Shown here in pieces: positions 36,296 to 45,296 of a stretch of 64,000 nucleotides of DNA. The stretch comes from Glaciimonas sp. PCH181. GTDB taxonomy: Bacteria > Pseudomonadota > Gammaproteobacteria > Burkholderiales > Burkholderiaceae_D. The notes beneath the pieces were generated by a model that saw nothing but the letters and a program-made list of their open reading frames with translations, was not told the DNA's origin and made no database searches. Numbering within the stretch: the first letter of the stretch is position 1; each line of letters starts with the position of its first letter. A program made the position numbers and the translations under genes. The stretch spans positions 2,356,001 to 2,420,000 of the forward strand of contig NZ_PYFP01000001.1 of assembly GCF_003056055.1 (NCBI RefSeq). The letters run 5' to 3'.

Positions 36296-37567
36296 ATGAA
36301 AATTCTCGTCGTTGGCTCTGGTGGCCGTGAACATGCACTGGCCTGGAAAATCGCCCAGTCGCCGCGTATCCAAACCGTCTTTCTTGCCCCTGGCAACGGC
36401 GGCACTGCACTCGATTCCCGATTGCAGAATGTTGACATTACCGACTATTCGGCCTTAGCCGATTTCGTCGAGCAAGAAAAAATCGCGTTGACCGTAGTCG
36501 GCCCGGAAACCCCCTTAGCTGGCGGCATCGTGAATGTTTTCCGCGATCGTGGCCTGAAAATCTTTGGCCCGACCAAAGAAGCAGCACAACTCGAAAGCTC
36601 GAAGGATTTTGCTAAAGCCTTCATGCAACGTCACCATATCCCCACCGCCGAATACCAGACATTTACCGATGTCGAGGCCGCCCACCGCTATCTGGACCAA
36701 AAAGGCGCTCCGATTGTGATCAAAGCCGATGGCCTGGCTGCTGGTAAGGGCGTCGTCGTTGCGATGACGCCAGAAGAAGCGCACGCGGCCGTCGATATGA
36801 TGCTGGCTGACAACAAATTCGGCTCCGCAGGGGCGCGGGTCGTGATCGAAGACTTTTTGACCGGCGAAGAAGCCAGTTTCATCGTCATGGTCGATGGCAG
36901 AAATATTCTGGCGTTGGCGACCAGTCAGGACCACAAACGCCTGAAAGATGACGATCAAGGACCGAATACCGGCGGCATGGGCGCGTATTCGCCCGCCCCT
37001 ATCGTGACCCCGGCGGTCCATGCACGCGTCATGCGCGACATCATCACGCCGACTATTCAGGGCATGGCAAAAGAAGGAATTCCGTTCACCGGCTTTCTGT
37101 ATGCCGGTCTGATGATCGATGACAAAGGCATGCCTAAGACGATCGAATTTAATTGCCGGATGGGCGACCCAGAAACGCAGCCGATCATGGCGCGCCTGAA
37201 AACCGATCTTTTAGTGGTGATGGAACACGCGGTCAATAACACGCTAGATACCATCGAACTGGAATGGGATCGTCGCACGGCATTGGGCGTTGTGATGGCA
37301 GCAGCAGGTTATCCGGATGATCCGCGCAAGGACGATCTGATTTCCGGCATTCCACCGGAAACCGCAGATACCGTTACTTTTCATGCTGGAACGACATTGA
37401 CCGGCACCAGACTCACAACATCTGGAGGTCGGGTATTGTGCGTGGTCGGCTTGGGCGACAGCGTCAAAGTTGCGCAAAAGCACGCTTATAACGTCGTCGA
37501 TACTATCCATTTTAGCGGTGCACAATTTCGCCGTGACATTGGCTGGCGTGCGATAAAGCGACATTAA
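36296..37567 (+). CDS. purD: Phosphoribosylamine–glycine ligase
   Basis: A 423-residue GAR synthetase, which joins glycine to phosphoribosylamine with ATP in purine synthesis. It starts MKILVVGSGGREHALAWK. The ATP-grasp domain has VIKADGLAAGKGVVVA (about 141–156), FLTGEEASFIVMVDG and DHKRLKDDDQGPNTGGMGAYSP (quoted in part: DDDQGPNTGGMGAY near 222–235). The metal-site EFNCRMGDPETQP is near 283–295. Length is normal. It is followed by a 375-base structured spacer before hemF. I did not see a recognisable PurR operator. Confidence 0.95.
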   Translation: MKILVVGSGGREHALAWKIAQSPRIQTVFLAPGNGGTALDSRLQNVDITDYSALADFVEQEKIALTVVGPETPLAGGIVNVFRDRGLKIFGPTKEAAQLESSKDFAKAFMQRHHIPTAEYQTFTDVEAAHRYLDQKGAPIVIKADGLAAGKGVVVAMTPEEAHAAVDMMLADNKFGSAGARVVIEDFLTGEEASFIVMVDGRNILALATSQDHKRLKDDDQGPNTGGMGAYSPAPIVTPAVHARVMRDIITPTIQGMAKEGIPFTGFLYAGLMIDDKGMPKTIEFNCRMGDPETQPIMARLKTDLLVVMEHAVNNTLDTIELEWDRRTALGVVMAAAGYPDDPRKDDLISGIPPETADTVTFHAGTTLTGTRLTTSGGRVLCVVGLGDSVKVAQKHAYNVVDTIHFSGAQFRRDIGWRAIKRH

Positions 37568-37942
37568 TTGCCTGCAATAACGTTGTTTTTATGTTTTCGA
37601 ATCGGATAAAAATCTATTACCGAAAAATTTCACCGGTCAGGCTTTTATCCGATTCGGGTCATGACTTAGATAGGCAGCGGAATAATCCACCAAATATAAA
37701 TATAGTGATGATTAATAACTGCCGCACATTTAAAGATGTATTTTTATAAATTAAATGTGTATTTTTGGCGATCTTGGCACGCGGCACTGTAATAAGAGTT
37801 GGTAATCTGCCAGACGATGCCATTCCGCTATCGTGGACCGCCTTGGCAAGGTACAATCCGTCCCTACCCCGTAATCTCTGTGATGCGCGCTCAACGATGC
37901 GCGTTTTTTCCGCAATTTGTGCGCCCTTTGTACACTGACGTA
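37568..37942. other. Structured AT-rich spacer between purD and hemF
   Basis: Two inverted repeats lie in 375 bases. One is CGAATCGGATAAAA / TTTTATCCGATTCG (14-bp perfect arms, 37598–37611 and 37643–37656, loop 31). The other is CACATTTAA / TTAAATGTG (37725–37733 and 37751–37759). The first could end purD transcripts despite lacking a T-run. The frame of hemF is open from 37799 but the region is not coding in style. Confidence 0.55.
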
Positions 37943-38872
37943 ATGACATCAAATACCCCTGCCGCAAGCGCGGTGAAATCCTACTTGCTAGCTTTACAAG
38001 CACAGATCGTCACAGCGCTGGAACAGATCGACGGAAAAGCGTTCGGCACCGATAGCTGGGAACGTGCAGAAGGCGGCGGCGGCATTTCGCGCATCATTGA
38101 AGAAGGAAATGTCTTTGAACGTGGCGGCGTTGGTTTCTCTCACGTCATGGGAAAGACCCTGCCCCCTTCCGCAGCAGCGAATCGACCCGAACTGGCAGGG
38201 CGTCAATGGGAAGCAATGGGCGTATCGCTGGTGATGCATCCGCGCAATCCCCATGCCCCTACCGTGCATATGAATGTGCGCTTTTTTACAGCAACAGCAG
38301 AAGGTCAGGAGCCAGTCTGGTGGTTTGGCGGCGGCATGGATCTGACGCCTTATTACGGCTCAGAGGAAGACACCCGCCATTTTCATCGTACTTGCCGCGA
38401 TGCATTGACACCGTTCGATACGGATGCAGATACACATCAGGCGTTATACCCGCGCTTCAAGAAATGGTGTGATGATTATTTTTATTTAAAGCACCGGCAA
38501 GAACCACGCGGTGTAGGCGGCATTTTCTTTGATGATTTCAATCAATTCGACTTTGCACAAAGCTTCGCCATGATGCAAAGTGTCGGTAATGCCTTTATTC
38601 CCGCGTATGCCCCGATTTTGATAAATCGCAAAGATATTCCATTCACCGAAGAACAACGGGATTTTCAAGCTTATCGCCGTGGCCGCTATGTCGAATTCAA
38701 TCTAGTGTATGATCGCGGCACTTTGTTCGGCTTGCAATCCGGTGGTCGCACTGAATCGATCCTGATGTCGATGCCACCCGTAGTCAAGTGGCGTTATAAC
38801 TGGCAACCGGCAGTCGGCAGTGCGGAAGCAAAGCTCTATTCTGACTTTTTGATTCATCGGGATTGGGTCTGA
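37943..38872 (+). CDS. hemF: Oxygen-dependent coproporphyrinogen III oxidase
   Basis: A 309-residue aerobic coproporphyrinogen III oxidase, which converts coproporphyrinogen III to protoporphyrinogen IX in haem synthesis. Family blocks seen: [22 protein letters not shown] (parts), [54 protein letters not shown], and [33 protein letters not shown] (parts). The upstream 48 codons of the open frame are not family-like, so the ATG at 37943 ([11 protein letters not shown]) is used. It ends one base before nadD, starting a compact series nadD–rsfS–rlmH–maf–rng. Confidence 0.94.
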   Translation: MTSNTPAASAVKSYLLALQAQIVTALEQIDGKAFGTDSWERAEGGGGISRIIEEGNVFERGGVGFSHVMGKTLPPSAAANRPELAGRQWEAMGVSLVMHPRNPHAPTVHMNVRFFTATAEGQEPVWWFGGGMDLTPYYGSEEDTRHFHRTCRDALTPFDTDADTHQALYPRFKKWCDDYFYLKHRQEPRGVGGIFFDDFNQFDFAQSFAMMQSVGNAFIPAYAPILINRKDIPFTEEQRDFQAYRRGRYVEFNLVYDRGTLFGLQSGGRTESILMSMPPVVKWRYNWQPAVGSAEAKLYSDFLIHRDWV

Positions 38873-38873
38873 T

Positions 38874-39542
38874 ATGCGGCCCGATCAACCATCACGTCGC
38901 TGCATCGCCGTACTAGGCGGCAGTTTTGATCCGGTTCACAATGGTCATGTGGCACTGGCAAAATACTTTGTAACACTATTAACGCCTGACTTATTACGTG
39001 TCATCCCGACAGGTAATCCCTGGCAAAAGCACGGGCTGGAAGCCAGTGCGGCGGATCGGGTTGAAATGGTCAGACGGGCTTTCAGCGGACAAGCCGTTGA
39101 GGTCTTTATCGATCAGCAGGAAATAGAACGAAAAACAGCGACATTTACCATCGACACGCTGCAATCTTTACGGACTGAACTGGGTCCGGATGTATCCATC
39201 ATCTTTTTGATGGGCGCAGACCAGTTGCAACATCTGAATACTTGGCAGGGTTGGGACAAACTGTTCAATTATGCGCATCTGGGAGTTGCCTCCCGGCCCG
39301 GCTTTGCGCTAGATGCATCACAAGTACCGCCCGAGGTCACGCGCGAATTTACGCGCCGCGCAGCGACCCCGGAGCAGATTCGCCAGAGTCCGCATGGTTT
39401 GACTTATCTGGCGGAGAACTTATTTGTAGACATATCGGCAACAAACATTCGTGCTGCATTGCACACTGGCAATAGACCAGATTCGCTGATCCCGGCGGCA
39501 GTGCTAGACTATATTGAACAACACCATCTTTATAAGAATTAA
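38874..39542 (+). CDS. nadD: Nicotinate-nucleotide adenylyltransferase
   Basis: A 222-residue NaMN adenylyltransferase, which makes deamido-NAD from nicotinate mononucleotide and ATP. Nucleotidyltransferase motifs are VLGGSFDPVHNGHVALAK near 13–30 (with the HNGH variant of HxGH) and VIPTGNPWQKHGLEAS near 43–58. MGADQLQHLNTWQGW lies near 113–127, and the C-terminal ISATNIRAAL motif is near 182. It starts one base after the hemF stop and its own stop abuts the rsfS ATG, so it is part of a tightly coupled transcript. Confidence 0.94.
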   Translation: MRPDQPSRRCIAVLGGSFDPVHNGHVALAKYFVTLLTPDLLRVIPTGNPWQKHGLEASAADRVEMVRRAFSGQAVEVFIDQQEIERKTATFTIDTLQSLRTELGPDVSIIFLMGADQLQHLNTWQGWDKLFNYAHLGVASRPGFALDASQVPPEVTREFTRRAATPEQIRQSPHGLTYLAENLFVDISATNIRAALHTGNRPDSLIPAAVLDYIEQHHLYKN

Positions 39543-40199
39543 ATGGAAATTAAAAAACTGCAAAGCCTCGTTATCGATGCTCTCGAAGACGTTAAAGCGC
39601 AAGAAATCCGCGTCTTTGATACCTCCCATCTGACCAGCCTGTTTGATCGCATCGTGGTTGCTTCGGGTACTTCAAACCGCCAAACCAAATCACTTGCTGC
39701 ATCCGTGCGCGATAAAGTGAAAGAAAACGGCGGCAATATCCTGAGCGTCGAAGGCGAAGGCACGGGCGAATGGGTGTTGGTTGACTTAGGCGACATGGTA
39801 GTACACATCATGCAGCCAGCGATCCGCGCTTACTATCGTCTGGAAGAAATCTGGGGCGAAAAAGAAGTCAAATTTGGCGCTGCCAAACGGATTACGCAAC
39901 GCATCGGCCCAGATGATGACGACAGCGCACCGGCGAAAAAGATATCCCGTCATCTGACCGTATCGCAAGCATTGGCACCTGAAGTAGATGCACCGGTCAA
40001 AGCTGCACCGCGCAAGAGAACGGTAAAAACTGATGGCGCTAAAAAAGCCGTCGGCAAAACCATCAAGGTATCTGCATCGAAAAGCGTGACGACCAAAAAC
40101 GCTGCGCACAAAGCCGCCACCACGCCGAAAAAAGCGCCAGTAAGAAAAGCGCCGACAACGACTAAGCGCGCACCGGCAAAACCTAAAGACGCGGCGTAA
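39543..40199 (+). CDS. rsfS: Ribosomal silencing factor RsfS with long basic tail
   Basis: A 218-residue protein. The first ~115 residues are RsfS (DUF143), which binds ribosomal protein L14 and blocks subunit joining in starvation: MEIKKLQSLVIDALEDVKAQ, VFDTSHLTSLFDRIVVASGTSNRQ (parts), EGEGTGEWVLVDLGDMVVHIM and YRLEEIWG. The remaining ~100 residues are low-complexity Lys/Ala/Thr/Pro sequence of histone-H1-like style, roughly doubling the usual length. Extended tails occur in other Burkholderiales. The ATG directly follows the nadD stop. Confidence 0.92.
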   Translation: MEIKKLQSLVIDALEDVKAQEIRVFDTSHLTSLFDRIVVASGTSNRQTKSLAASVRDKVKENGGNILSVEGEGTGEWVLVDLGDMVVHIMQPAIRAYYRLEEIWGEKEVKFGAAKRITQRIGPDDDDSAPAKKISRHLTVSQALAPEVDAPVKAAPRKRTVKTDGAKKAVGKTIKVSASKSVTTKNAAHKAATTPKKAPVRKAPTTTKRAPAKPKDAA

Positions 40200-40211
40200 G
40201 CTTCGCACGTC

Positions 40212-40682
40212 ATGCAGCTCGTTATCGCTGCGGTCGGCCATAAAATGCCGGCCTGGATTGAGACCGGATTCGGCGAGTATGCCAAGCGCATGCCGCCGGA
40301 TTGCAGGATCATCCTCAAAGAAATCAAACCAGTCGAACGTTCTGGCAGCAAGACTGCCGAGACCGCCATGGCACTCGAACGCAGTCGCATCGAAGCAGTT
40401 TTGCCAAAAGGGGCAAGGATTGTCGCCCTGGATGAACACGGCAAAGACCTCACCTCAGTGCAGTTATCGCAACAACTCATCCAATGGCAGCACGATGGTC
40501 GCGATGTCGCCTTCATTATTGGCGGTGCCGATGGGCTTGATCCCGGCTTCAAAGCAAAGGCCGATACGCTGCTGCGCGTTTCCAGTCTGACGCTGCCACA
40601 CGGAATGGTGCGCGTACTTCTGGCCGAACAGCTTTATCGTGCCTGGTCGATCACACAAAATCATCCCTATCACCGAGTATGA
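40212..40682 (+). CDS. rlmH: 23S rRNA pseudouridine(1915) N3-methyltransferase
   Basis: A 156-residue SPOUT methyltransferase that methylates pseudouridine 1915 in helix 69 of 23S rRNA on assembled ribosomes. Motifs: [20 protein letters not shown] at the start, [19 protein letters not shown] near 75–93, the SAM-binding knot [13 protein letters not shown] near 101–113, and [20 protein letters not shown] at the C-terminus. Length is exact for the family. It is 12 bases after rsfS in the same operon. Confidence 0.95.
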   Translation: MQLVIAAVGHKMPAWIETGFGEYAKRMPPDCRIILKEIKPVERSGSKTAETAMALERSRIEAVLPKGARIVALDEHGKDLTSVQLSQQLIQWQHDGRDVAFIIGGADGLDPGFKAKADTLLRVSSLTLPHGMVRVLLAEQLYRAWSITQNHPYHRV

Positions 40683-40800
40683 CTTCGATCAAAAATGATG
40701 TAAATTAGGCTATCTGGCGCGGACTTGGTTTGTATTTAGCTTGTGCCTGACTTATCCCTGAATTTGATCGGTGCACTTGGAAAATATCGCAGCCCAGGCA

Positions 40801-41421
40801 ATGAAAAACGCGCATCAGAAAATCTATCTTGCGTCCAAAAGTCCTCGCAGACGCGAATTATTACGTCAGATCGGTGTCGACTTTGAATTACTACTACTGC
40901 GCGATAACACACCGCGCGGACCAGATGTCGATGAAGTGGCGTTGGAACACGAACAGCCTGCTGCCTATGTCGCAAGGGTGACGCTAGAAAAAGCTGCCTT
41001 TGCGTTCAAGACGATGCACTGGCGCAGACTCCCGTCACGCCCTATTCTGGCGGCAGATACTACCGTTACCATCGATGGCCTGATACTTGGCAAACCCGTT
41101 GATCTGGCAGAAGCTACCGCAATGCTGCAACGACTATCAGGACGCACGCATCACGTTCTCACCAACATCGTCATGATACACAAAGAGCAATCGTGGCAAA
41201 TTACGCAAACTTCAGAAGTCGTCTTTCAAACCCTTAGCGAACAAACCATTAGCGCTTATTGCACCACGCCTGAACCGTATGACAAGGCGGGCGCGTATGG
41301 GATTCAAGGCCCTGCTGCGGTCTTCATCCAACGTATCAACGGCAGTCATTCCGGCATCATGGGCTTACCCCTATTTGAGACCGCCCAACTACTACAACAG
41401 GCAGGAATCCGCATTCTATGA
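40801..41421 (+). CDS. maf: Maf family nucleotide pyrophosphatase
   Basis: A 206-residue Maf/HAM1-like nucleotide pyrophosphatase, probably of the YhdE type that hydrolyses dTTP and UTP as house-cleaning. Signature IYLASKSPRRRELLRQIG lies at about 9–26. The catalytic region LAADTTVTIDGLILGKP is near 88–104, and DKAGAYGIQGPAAVFIQRINGSHSGIMGLPL follows (parts). An ATG at 40801 is preferred to an in-frame GTG at 40771. The gap from rlmH is about 120 bases. The stop overlaps the rng ATG (ATGA). Confidence 0.92.
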   Translation: MKNAHQKIYLASKSPRRRELLRQIGVDFELLLLRDNTPRGPDVDEVALEHEQPAAYVARVTLEKAAFAFKTMHWRRLPSRPILAADTTVTIDGLILGKPVDLAEATAMLQRLSGRTHHVLTNIVMIHKEQSWQITQTSEVVFQTLSEQTISAYCTTPEPYDKAGAYGIQGPAAVFIQRINGSHSGIMGLPLFETAQLLQQAGIRIL

Positions 41422-42896
41422 GCGAAGACATACTCGTCAACATTACTCCCCAAGAAACCCGGGTTGCGCTGATTTTTCAAGGCGCTGTGCAAGAGCTGCA
41501 TATCGAGCGGACCTTATCGCGCGGCCTGGCGGGAAATATCTATCTGGGTAAAGTCGTGCGCGTGCTGCCCGGCATGCAATCCGCATTTATCGACATCGGC
41601 CTGGAACGCGCTGCTTTTCTGCACGTTGCCGATATATGGGAATCGCGTGCACGCGGTACTGCGCCTAACGATAATCAGGCAGCCATTCAGACTCCGATTG
41701 AAAAATTGCTGTTCGACGGTCAGCCGTTGATGGTGCAAGTCGTTAAAGACCCGATCGGCACCAAAGGGGCGCGTCTCTCCACCCAGATTTCGATCGCTGG
41801 GCGCATGCTGGTCTATTTGCCGCAAGATAGTCATATCGGTATTTCTCAACGAATCGAGAATGAAGCCGAACGCGAATTATTGCGTTCCAAAGTCCAGCAG
41901 TTGCTTCCGCCCGAAGAAAAAGGCGGCTTCATTATCCGCACCATGGCCGAAGACGCATCGGATACCGATCTGCAAATGGACATCGAATACCTGCGTAAAA
42001 CATGGTCATCAATCACGCTGCTAGCCAAAAGTCGTCCAGCGCCCACCCTGCTACATCAGGATTTGAGTCTGGCGCAACGGGTATTGCGTGACTTTGTCGA
42101 CGACAAAACCACCAGCATCCAAGTCGATTCACGAGAGAATTTTCAGAAGCTGCAAGAGTTTGCCGCTACCTATACGCCCTCGGTCACAGCGCGTTTAATC
42201 CACTACACCGGCGAAAGACCGTTATTTGATTTGTATGGTGTTGAAGAAGAAATTCTGAATGCGTTGAGTCGTCGCGTGCCGCTCAAATCCGGTGGTTATC
42301 TGATTGTCGATCAAACCGAGGCGATGACGACTATTGATGTGAATACCGGCAGTTTTGTAAATGGTCGCAATTTTGACGACACCATTTTCAAAACCAATCT
42401 GGAAGCCGCGCACGCCATCGCGCGCCAGCTCAGACTGCGCAATCTGGGCGGCATCATCATTCTTGACTTCATCGACATGGAAAATGTCGAGCATAAAACA
42501 GCGGTCTTATCCGAACTAAACAAAGCCTTGCTACGCGACCGCACCAAAAAATCAGTGTCCGACTTTTCGGCGCTTGGCTTGGTCGAGATGACCCGCAAAC
42601 GCACGCGTGAATCGTTGGCGCATATCTTGTGTGAAACCTGCCCGGTTTGCGACGGCAAAGGCCAGGTCAAAACTGCGCGTACCCTCTGCTATGAAATTTT
42701 GCGCGAAGTCCTGCGTGAAGCCAAACAATTCAACCCACGTGAATTCCGGATTCTGGCATCGCAAGCGGTAGTGGATATGTTTCTAGAAGAAGAATCACAA
42801 CATCTCGCCATGCTCGGTGATTTCATTTGCAAGCCGATTTCATTGCAGGTCGAAACCGTTTATCCGCAGGAACAGTACGACATTATTTTGATGTAG
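41418..42896 (+). CDS. rng: Ribonuclease G
   Basis: A 492-residue endoribonuclease of the RNase E/G family that matures the 5' end of 16S rRNA and decays some mRNAs. An S1 domain spans about 38–125. The catalytic DNase I-like region has TMTTIDVNTGSFVN-type sequence (MTTIDVNTGSFV near 308) and IIILDFIDME near 350, which hold the metal-binding Asp residues. The Zn-link CETCPVCDGKGQV is near 410. The C-terminal scaffold arm of RNase E is absent, so this is RNase G. The ATG overlaps the maf stop. Confidence 0.94.
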   Translation: MSEDILVNITPQETRVALIFQGAVQELHIERTLSRGLAGNIYLGKVVRVLPGMQSAFIDIGLERAAFLHVADIWESRARGTAPNDNQAAIQTPIEKLLFDGQPLMVQVVKDPIGTKGARLSTQISIAGRMLVYLPQDSHIGISQRIENEAERELLRSKVQQLLPPEEKGGFIIRTMAEDASDTDLQMDIEYLRKTWSSITLLAKSRPAPTLLHQDLSLAQRVLRDFVDDKTTSIQVDSRENFQKLQEFAATYTPSVTARLIHYTGERPLFDLYGVEEEILNALSRRVPLKSGGYLIVDQTEAMTTIDVNTGSFVNGRNFDDTIFKTNLEAAHAIARQLRLRNLGGIIILDFIDMENVEHKTAVLSELNKALLRDRTKKSVSDFSALGLVEMTRKRTRESLAHILCETCPVCDGKGQVKTARTLCYEILREVLREAKQFNPREFRILASQAVVDMFLEEESQHLAMLGDFICKPISLQVETVYPQEQYDIILM

Positions 42897-42980
42897 CTGC
42901 ATACAAATTCACAGCGATATCTGGCGTGTGAAAATTATTTTCTCCTGACTGCATCCAAAGCGGCATCTGAGGGGTAGTAC

Positions 42981-43007
42981 AAGTATCGGTCTTTAAGACC
43001 GGTACTT
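42981..43007 (+). promoter_or_regulatory. Leader hairpin before the DUF3455 gene
   Basis: A 12-bp stem (AAGTATCGGTCT / AGACCGGTACTT, one G·U pair) with loop TTA ends 12 bases before the ribosome site of the next gene. No T-run follows, so it may be an mRNA leader element rather than the rng terminator. Confidence 0.5.
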
Positions 43008-43029
43008 CATCACTTCTCAGGAGCCTTTC

Positions 43030-43599
43030 ATGAAATACAGCCCGTTCACTTCCGCACCGCAACTAGTTACCTTAACTGTCATCTGCGCAGCAGCGTTGCT
43101 GACTGCCTGCGCCCCGATGTCATCGATGACATCGTACTCACAGGATAAATTGCCTGAAACCGTCAAAGTACCCACCAATAACCGCGTGGCGATGCAAACC
43201 GTCGGCGTCGGCGACATTACCTACGAGTGCCGGGCAAAGAAAGACATGGCAGGGCAATTTGAATGGGCATTCGTAGGACCTGACGCGGCGCTCAATGATC
43301 GCAGCGGTGCGAAGATCGGGAAATACTACGGCCCTCCGGCGACCTGGGAAAACATGGACGGCTCTAAAATCACCGGTACGCAAGTTGCAGTAGCCCCTGC
43401 CAGCGCCGGTAATATCCCGTTCCAGCTAGTCAAGGCAAATCCGGCGATGGGAAGCGGTGCCATGAGCGGCGTCACCTACATTCAACGCGTAGCGACCGTC
43501 GGCGGCGTCCCGCCAGCCACAGCCTGCGCCAGCAGCAACCTCGGCACCAAGCAAACCGTCAAATACCAGGCGGACTATATTTTCTGGAAAGCTAGCTAA
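43030..43599 (+). CDS. DUF3455 lipoprotein
   Basis: A 189-residue predicted lipoprotein with the lipobox LLTACAP (Cys 27). The domain is DUF3455, of unknown function: VGDITYECRAK near 73, FEWAFVGPDAALNDRSGAKIGKYYGPPATWENMDGSKI (parts) near 85–120, and GVTYIQRVATVGG near 152. A conserved Cys lies in each of the ECRA and TACASS stretches. A clear AGGAG ribosome site precedes the ATG. It sits directly upstream of an ECF sigma/anti-sigma pair, a pairing that suggests shared regulation. Confidence 0.85.
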   Translation: MKYSPFTSAPQLVTLTVICAAALLTACAPMSSMTSYSQDKLPETVKVPTNNRVAMQTVGVGDITYECRAKKDMAGQFEWAFVGPDAALNDRSGAKIGKYYGPPATWENMDGSKITGTQVAVAPASAGNIPFQLVKANPAMGSGAMSGVTYIQRVATVGGVPPATACASSNLGTKQTVKYQADYIFWKAS

Positions 43600-43776
43600 T
43601 CAACAGCGTTATCGTTTGCAACGCTATTTGCACAGTTGGAGCCGGTTGGTTTCTTCAGCGCAGATAGCGTCTCAGATAGACGGATTCGGCGTGATGTTAG
43701 CTATAATAGCTGGCACTATTGCCAAAGGGTCATGTAGCGTTGACCGGCCGATCCGTTTTCTTATACCACGACCATT

Positions 43777-44334
43777 TTGTCTACAGCCTCTGCTTCTTTC
43801 GACTACGATGCCGCCCTACAAGAATGCGCGGCGGGAGATCGCCACGCGTTGCAACGCCTGTATCGACAGGAAAGCCGCTACTTACTCGGCGTAGCAATGC
43901 GCATCGTGCGCGAACGGCAACTGGCGGAAGATGTTTTGCATGATGCCTTCATCAGTATCTGGACGCGAGCCAGCAGTTTCGACGCCAGCCGTGGGGCAGG
44001 ACGTGGCTGGATCTATAGTGTGGTGCGCCATCAGGCACTCAATGTCATACGCGCGCGTGAGCACGAAGTAATGGTGGACGACGAAACTGTCGACACCTTA
44101 CAGAACGACAGCGCTGGGCATGAAACAATCGATGCCTTTGAATTACATGTCAGTTTGGGCAAGCTCAATGACTGCCTTTCCCATCTGGACGCAGCCAAGC
44201 GCGCCAGCATACTTTACGCCTATGTAGACGGATGTTCGCACAGCGAAATAGCACAACGGCTTAAGGCACCGCTGGGTTCGGTCAAAGCCTGGATCAAGCG
44301 TGGCCTGAACGCATTGCGGGAGTGCATGGCATGA
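43777..44334 (+). CDS. ECF RNA polymerase sigma factor
   Basis: A 185-residue extracytoplasmic-function sigma factor of the SigK-like group. Region 2 is at about 25–90 (LYRQESRYLLGVAMRIV, EDVLHDAFISIWTRASSFD, GWIYSVVRHQALNVIR). Region 4 is at about 130–183 (YAYVDGCSHSEIAQRLKAPLGSVKAWIKRGL). No ATG is available before the conserved N-terminus, so the gene appears to begin with TTG at 43777, with no evident ribosome site. Its stop overlaps the ATG of the anti-sigma gene (ATGA), the usual sigma/anti-sigma coupling. The inducing signal is unknown. Confidence 0.9.
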   Translation: MSTASASFDYDAALQECAAGDRHALQRLYRQESRYLLGVAMRIVRERQLAEDVLHDAFISIWTRASSFDASRGAGRGWIYSVVRHQALNVIRAREHEVMVDDETVDTLQNDSAGHETIDAFELHVSLGKLNDCLSHLDAAKRASILYAYVDGCSHSEIAQRLKAPLGSVKAWIKRGLNALRECMA

Positions 44335-45038
44335 ATGAATCTTTCGATGACTTGCATGATTTGGCGGGTGAATATGTACTCGGCACATTAAGTCTGTCGC
44401 GTCGCCAGGAAGTGGAGCGCCGTTTGCCGCAAGAAGCCGCGCTGCGTGCAGCGGTGGACGATTGGGAGCAGCGCTTGCTGCCCTTAACAGCGCTGGCCGA
44501 ACCGCAACAACCATCGACACAGTTATGGCGGCGCATCGAGCAAAGTTTGCCGATGCCACGCCGTGTCAGACAAGCCGGAGGTTGGCCTGCCTGGTGGAGC
44601 AGCCTGTCATTCTGGCGCTGGCTGGCGGCCGGTAGTTTTGCCTGCATGGCGCTACTGATTACATTCGTCGTAAACCAATTCACAGCATCAGCACCGCCGC
44701 CGACGTTTATGGTCGTGCTCATGGAGCCACAACAGAAATCCCCAGGTTGGGTAATACAGATCAGCAATCGGCGTCAGCTCAATCTGATTCCGTTGGGACC
44801 AATTGTGGTTCCACAGGAAAAGGCATTACAATTCTGGACCAAAGGAACTGACTGGAAAGGCCCCGTATCGCTAGGATTGATCAAACCGGGCAACTCTCAA
44901 CAGCTGGCGCTGGATAAGTTACCTCCTCTGCAGCCAAATCAATTATTTGAAATTACGCTTGAACCACCTACCGGCTCCTTGACAGGCAAGCCGAGTGGCC
45001 CGGTGCTCTATATCGGAAAGGCCGTCAAAGTGACATGA
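44331..45038 (+). CDS. Anti-sigma factor, RskA-like, membrane-spanning
   Basis: A 235-residue anti-sigma factor. The N-terminal cytoplasmic segment (about 1–75) carries LHDLAGEYVLGTLSLSRRQEVERRL, which binds the sigma factor. It has no HxxxCxxC zinc motif. One membrane helix follows at about 102–124 (LAAGSFACMALLITFVVNQF). The periplasmic RskA-type C-terminal domain has VVLMEPQQKSPGWVIQ and LGLIKPG…FEITLEPPTGSLTGKPSGPV (parts). It is translationally coupled to the sigma gene and would hold that sigma at the membrane until released. Confidence 0.9.
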   Translation: MNESFDDLHDLAGEYVLGTLSLSRRQEVERRLPQEAALRAAVDDWEQRLLPLTALAEPQQPSTQLWRRIEQSLPMPRRVRQAGGWPAWWSSLSFWRWLAAGSFACMALLITFVVNQFTASAPPPTFMVVLMEPQQKSPGWVIQISNRRQLNLIPLGPIVVPQEKALQFWTKGTDWKGPVSLGLIKPGNSQQLALDKLPPLQPNQLFEITLEPPTGSLTGKPSGPVLYIGKAVKVT

Positions 45039-45296
45039 GGATGATGGCTGAACGACTCAGCTTTATGTCACTTTTGCCATGCGAAGGCCAAATCGCAAAC
45101 TGAGCGAAGACAAAAAGCGCTATCTGACCAACGACAAACTATAATGCGACATCGCACTATAAACAAAGCGTGAAATTGCCTGAATATCACAATTAATCAA
45201 TGACTTATCGATCAGACTCATGCTCGCGGCAATATAATAACAATTGAACAATACGGCAGTAATGCTGCATTATTTTACGGCTTTCCGGATGAATCC

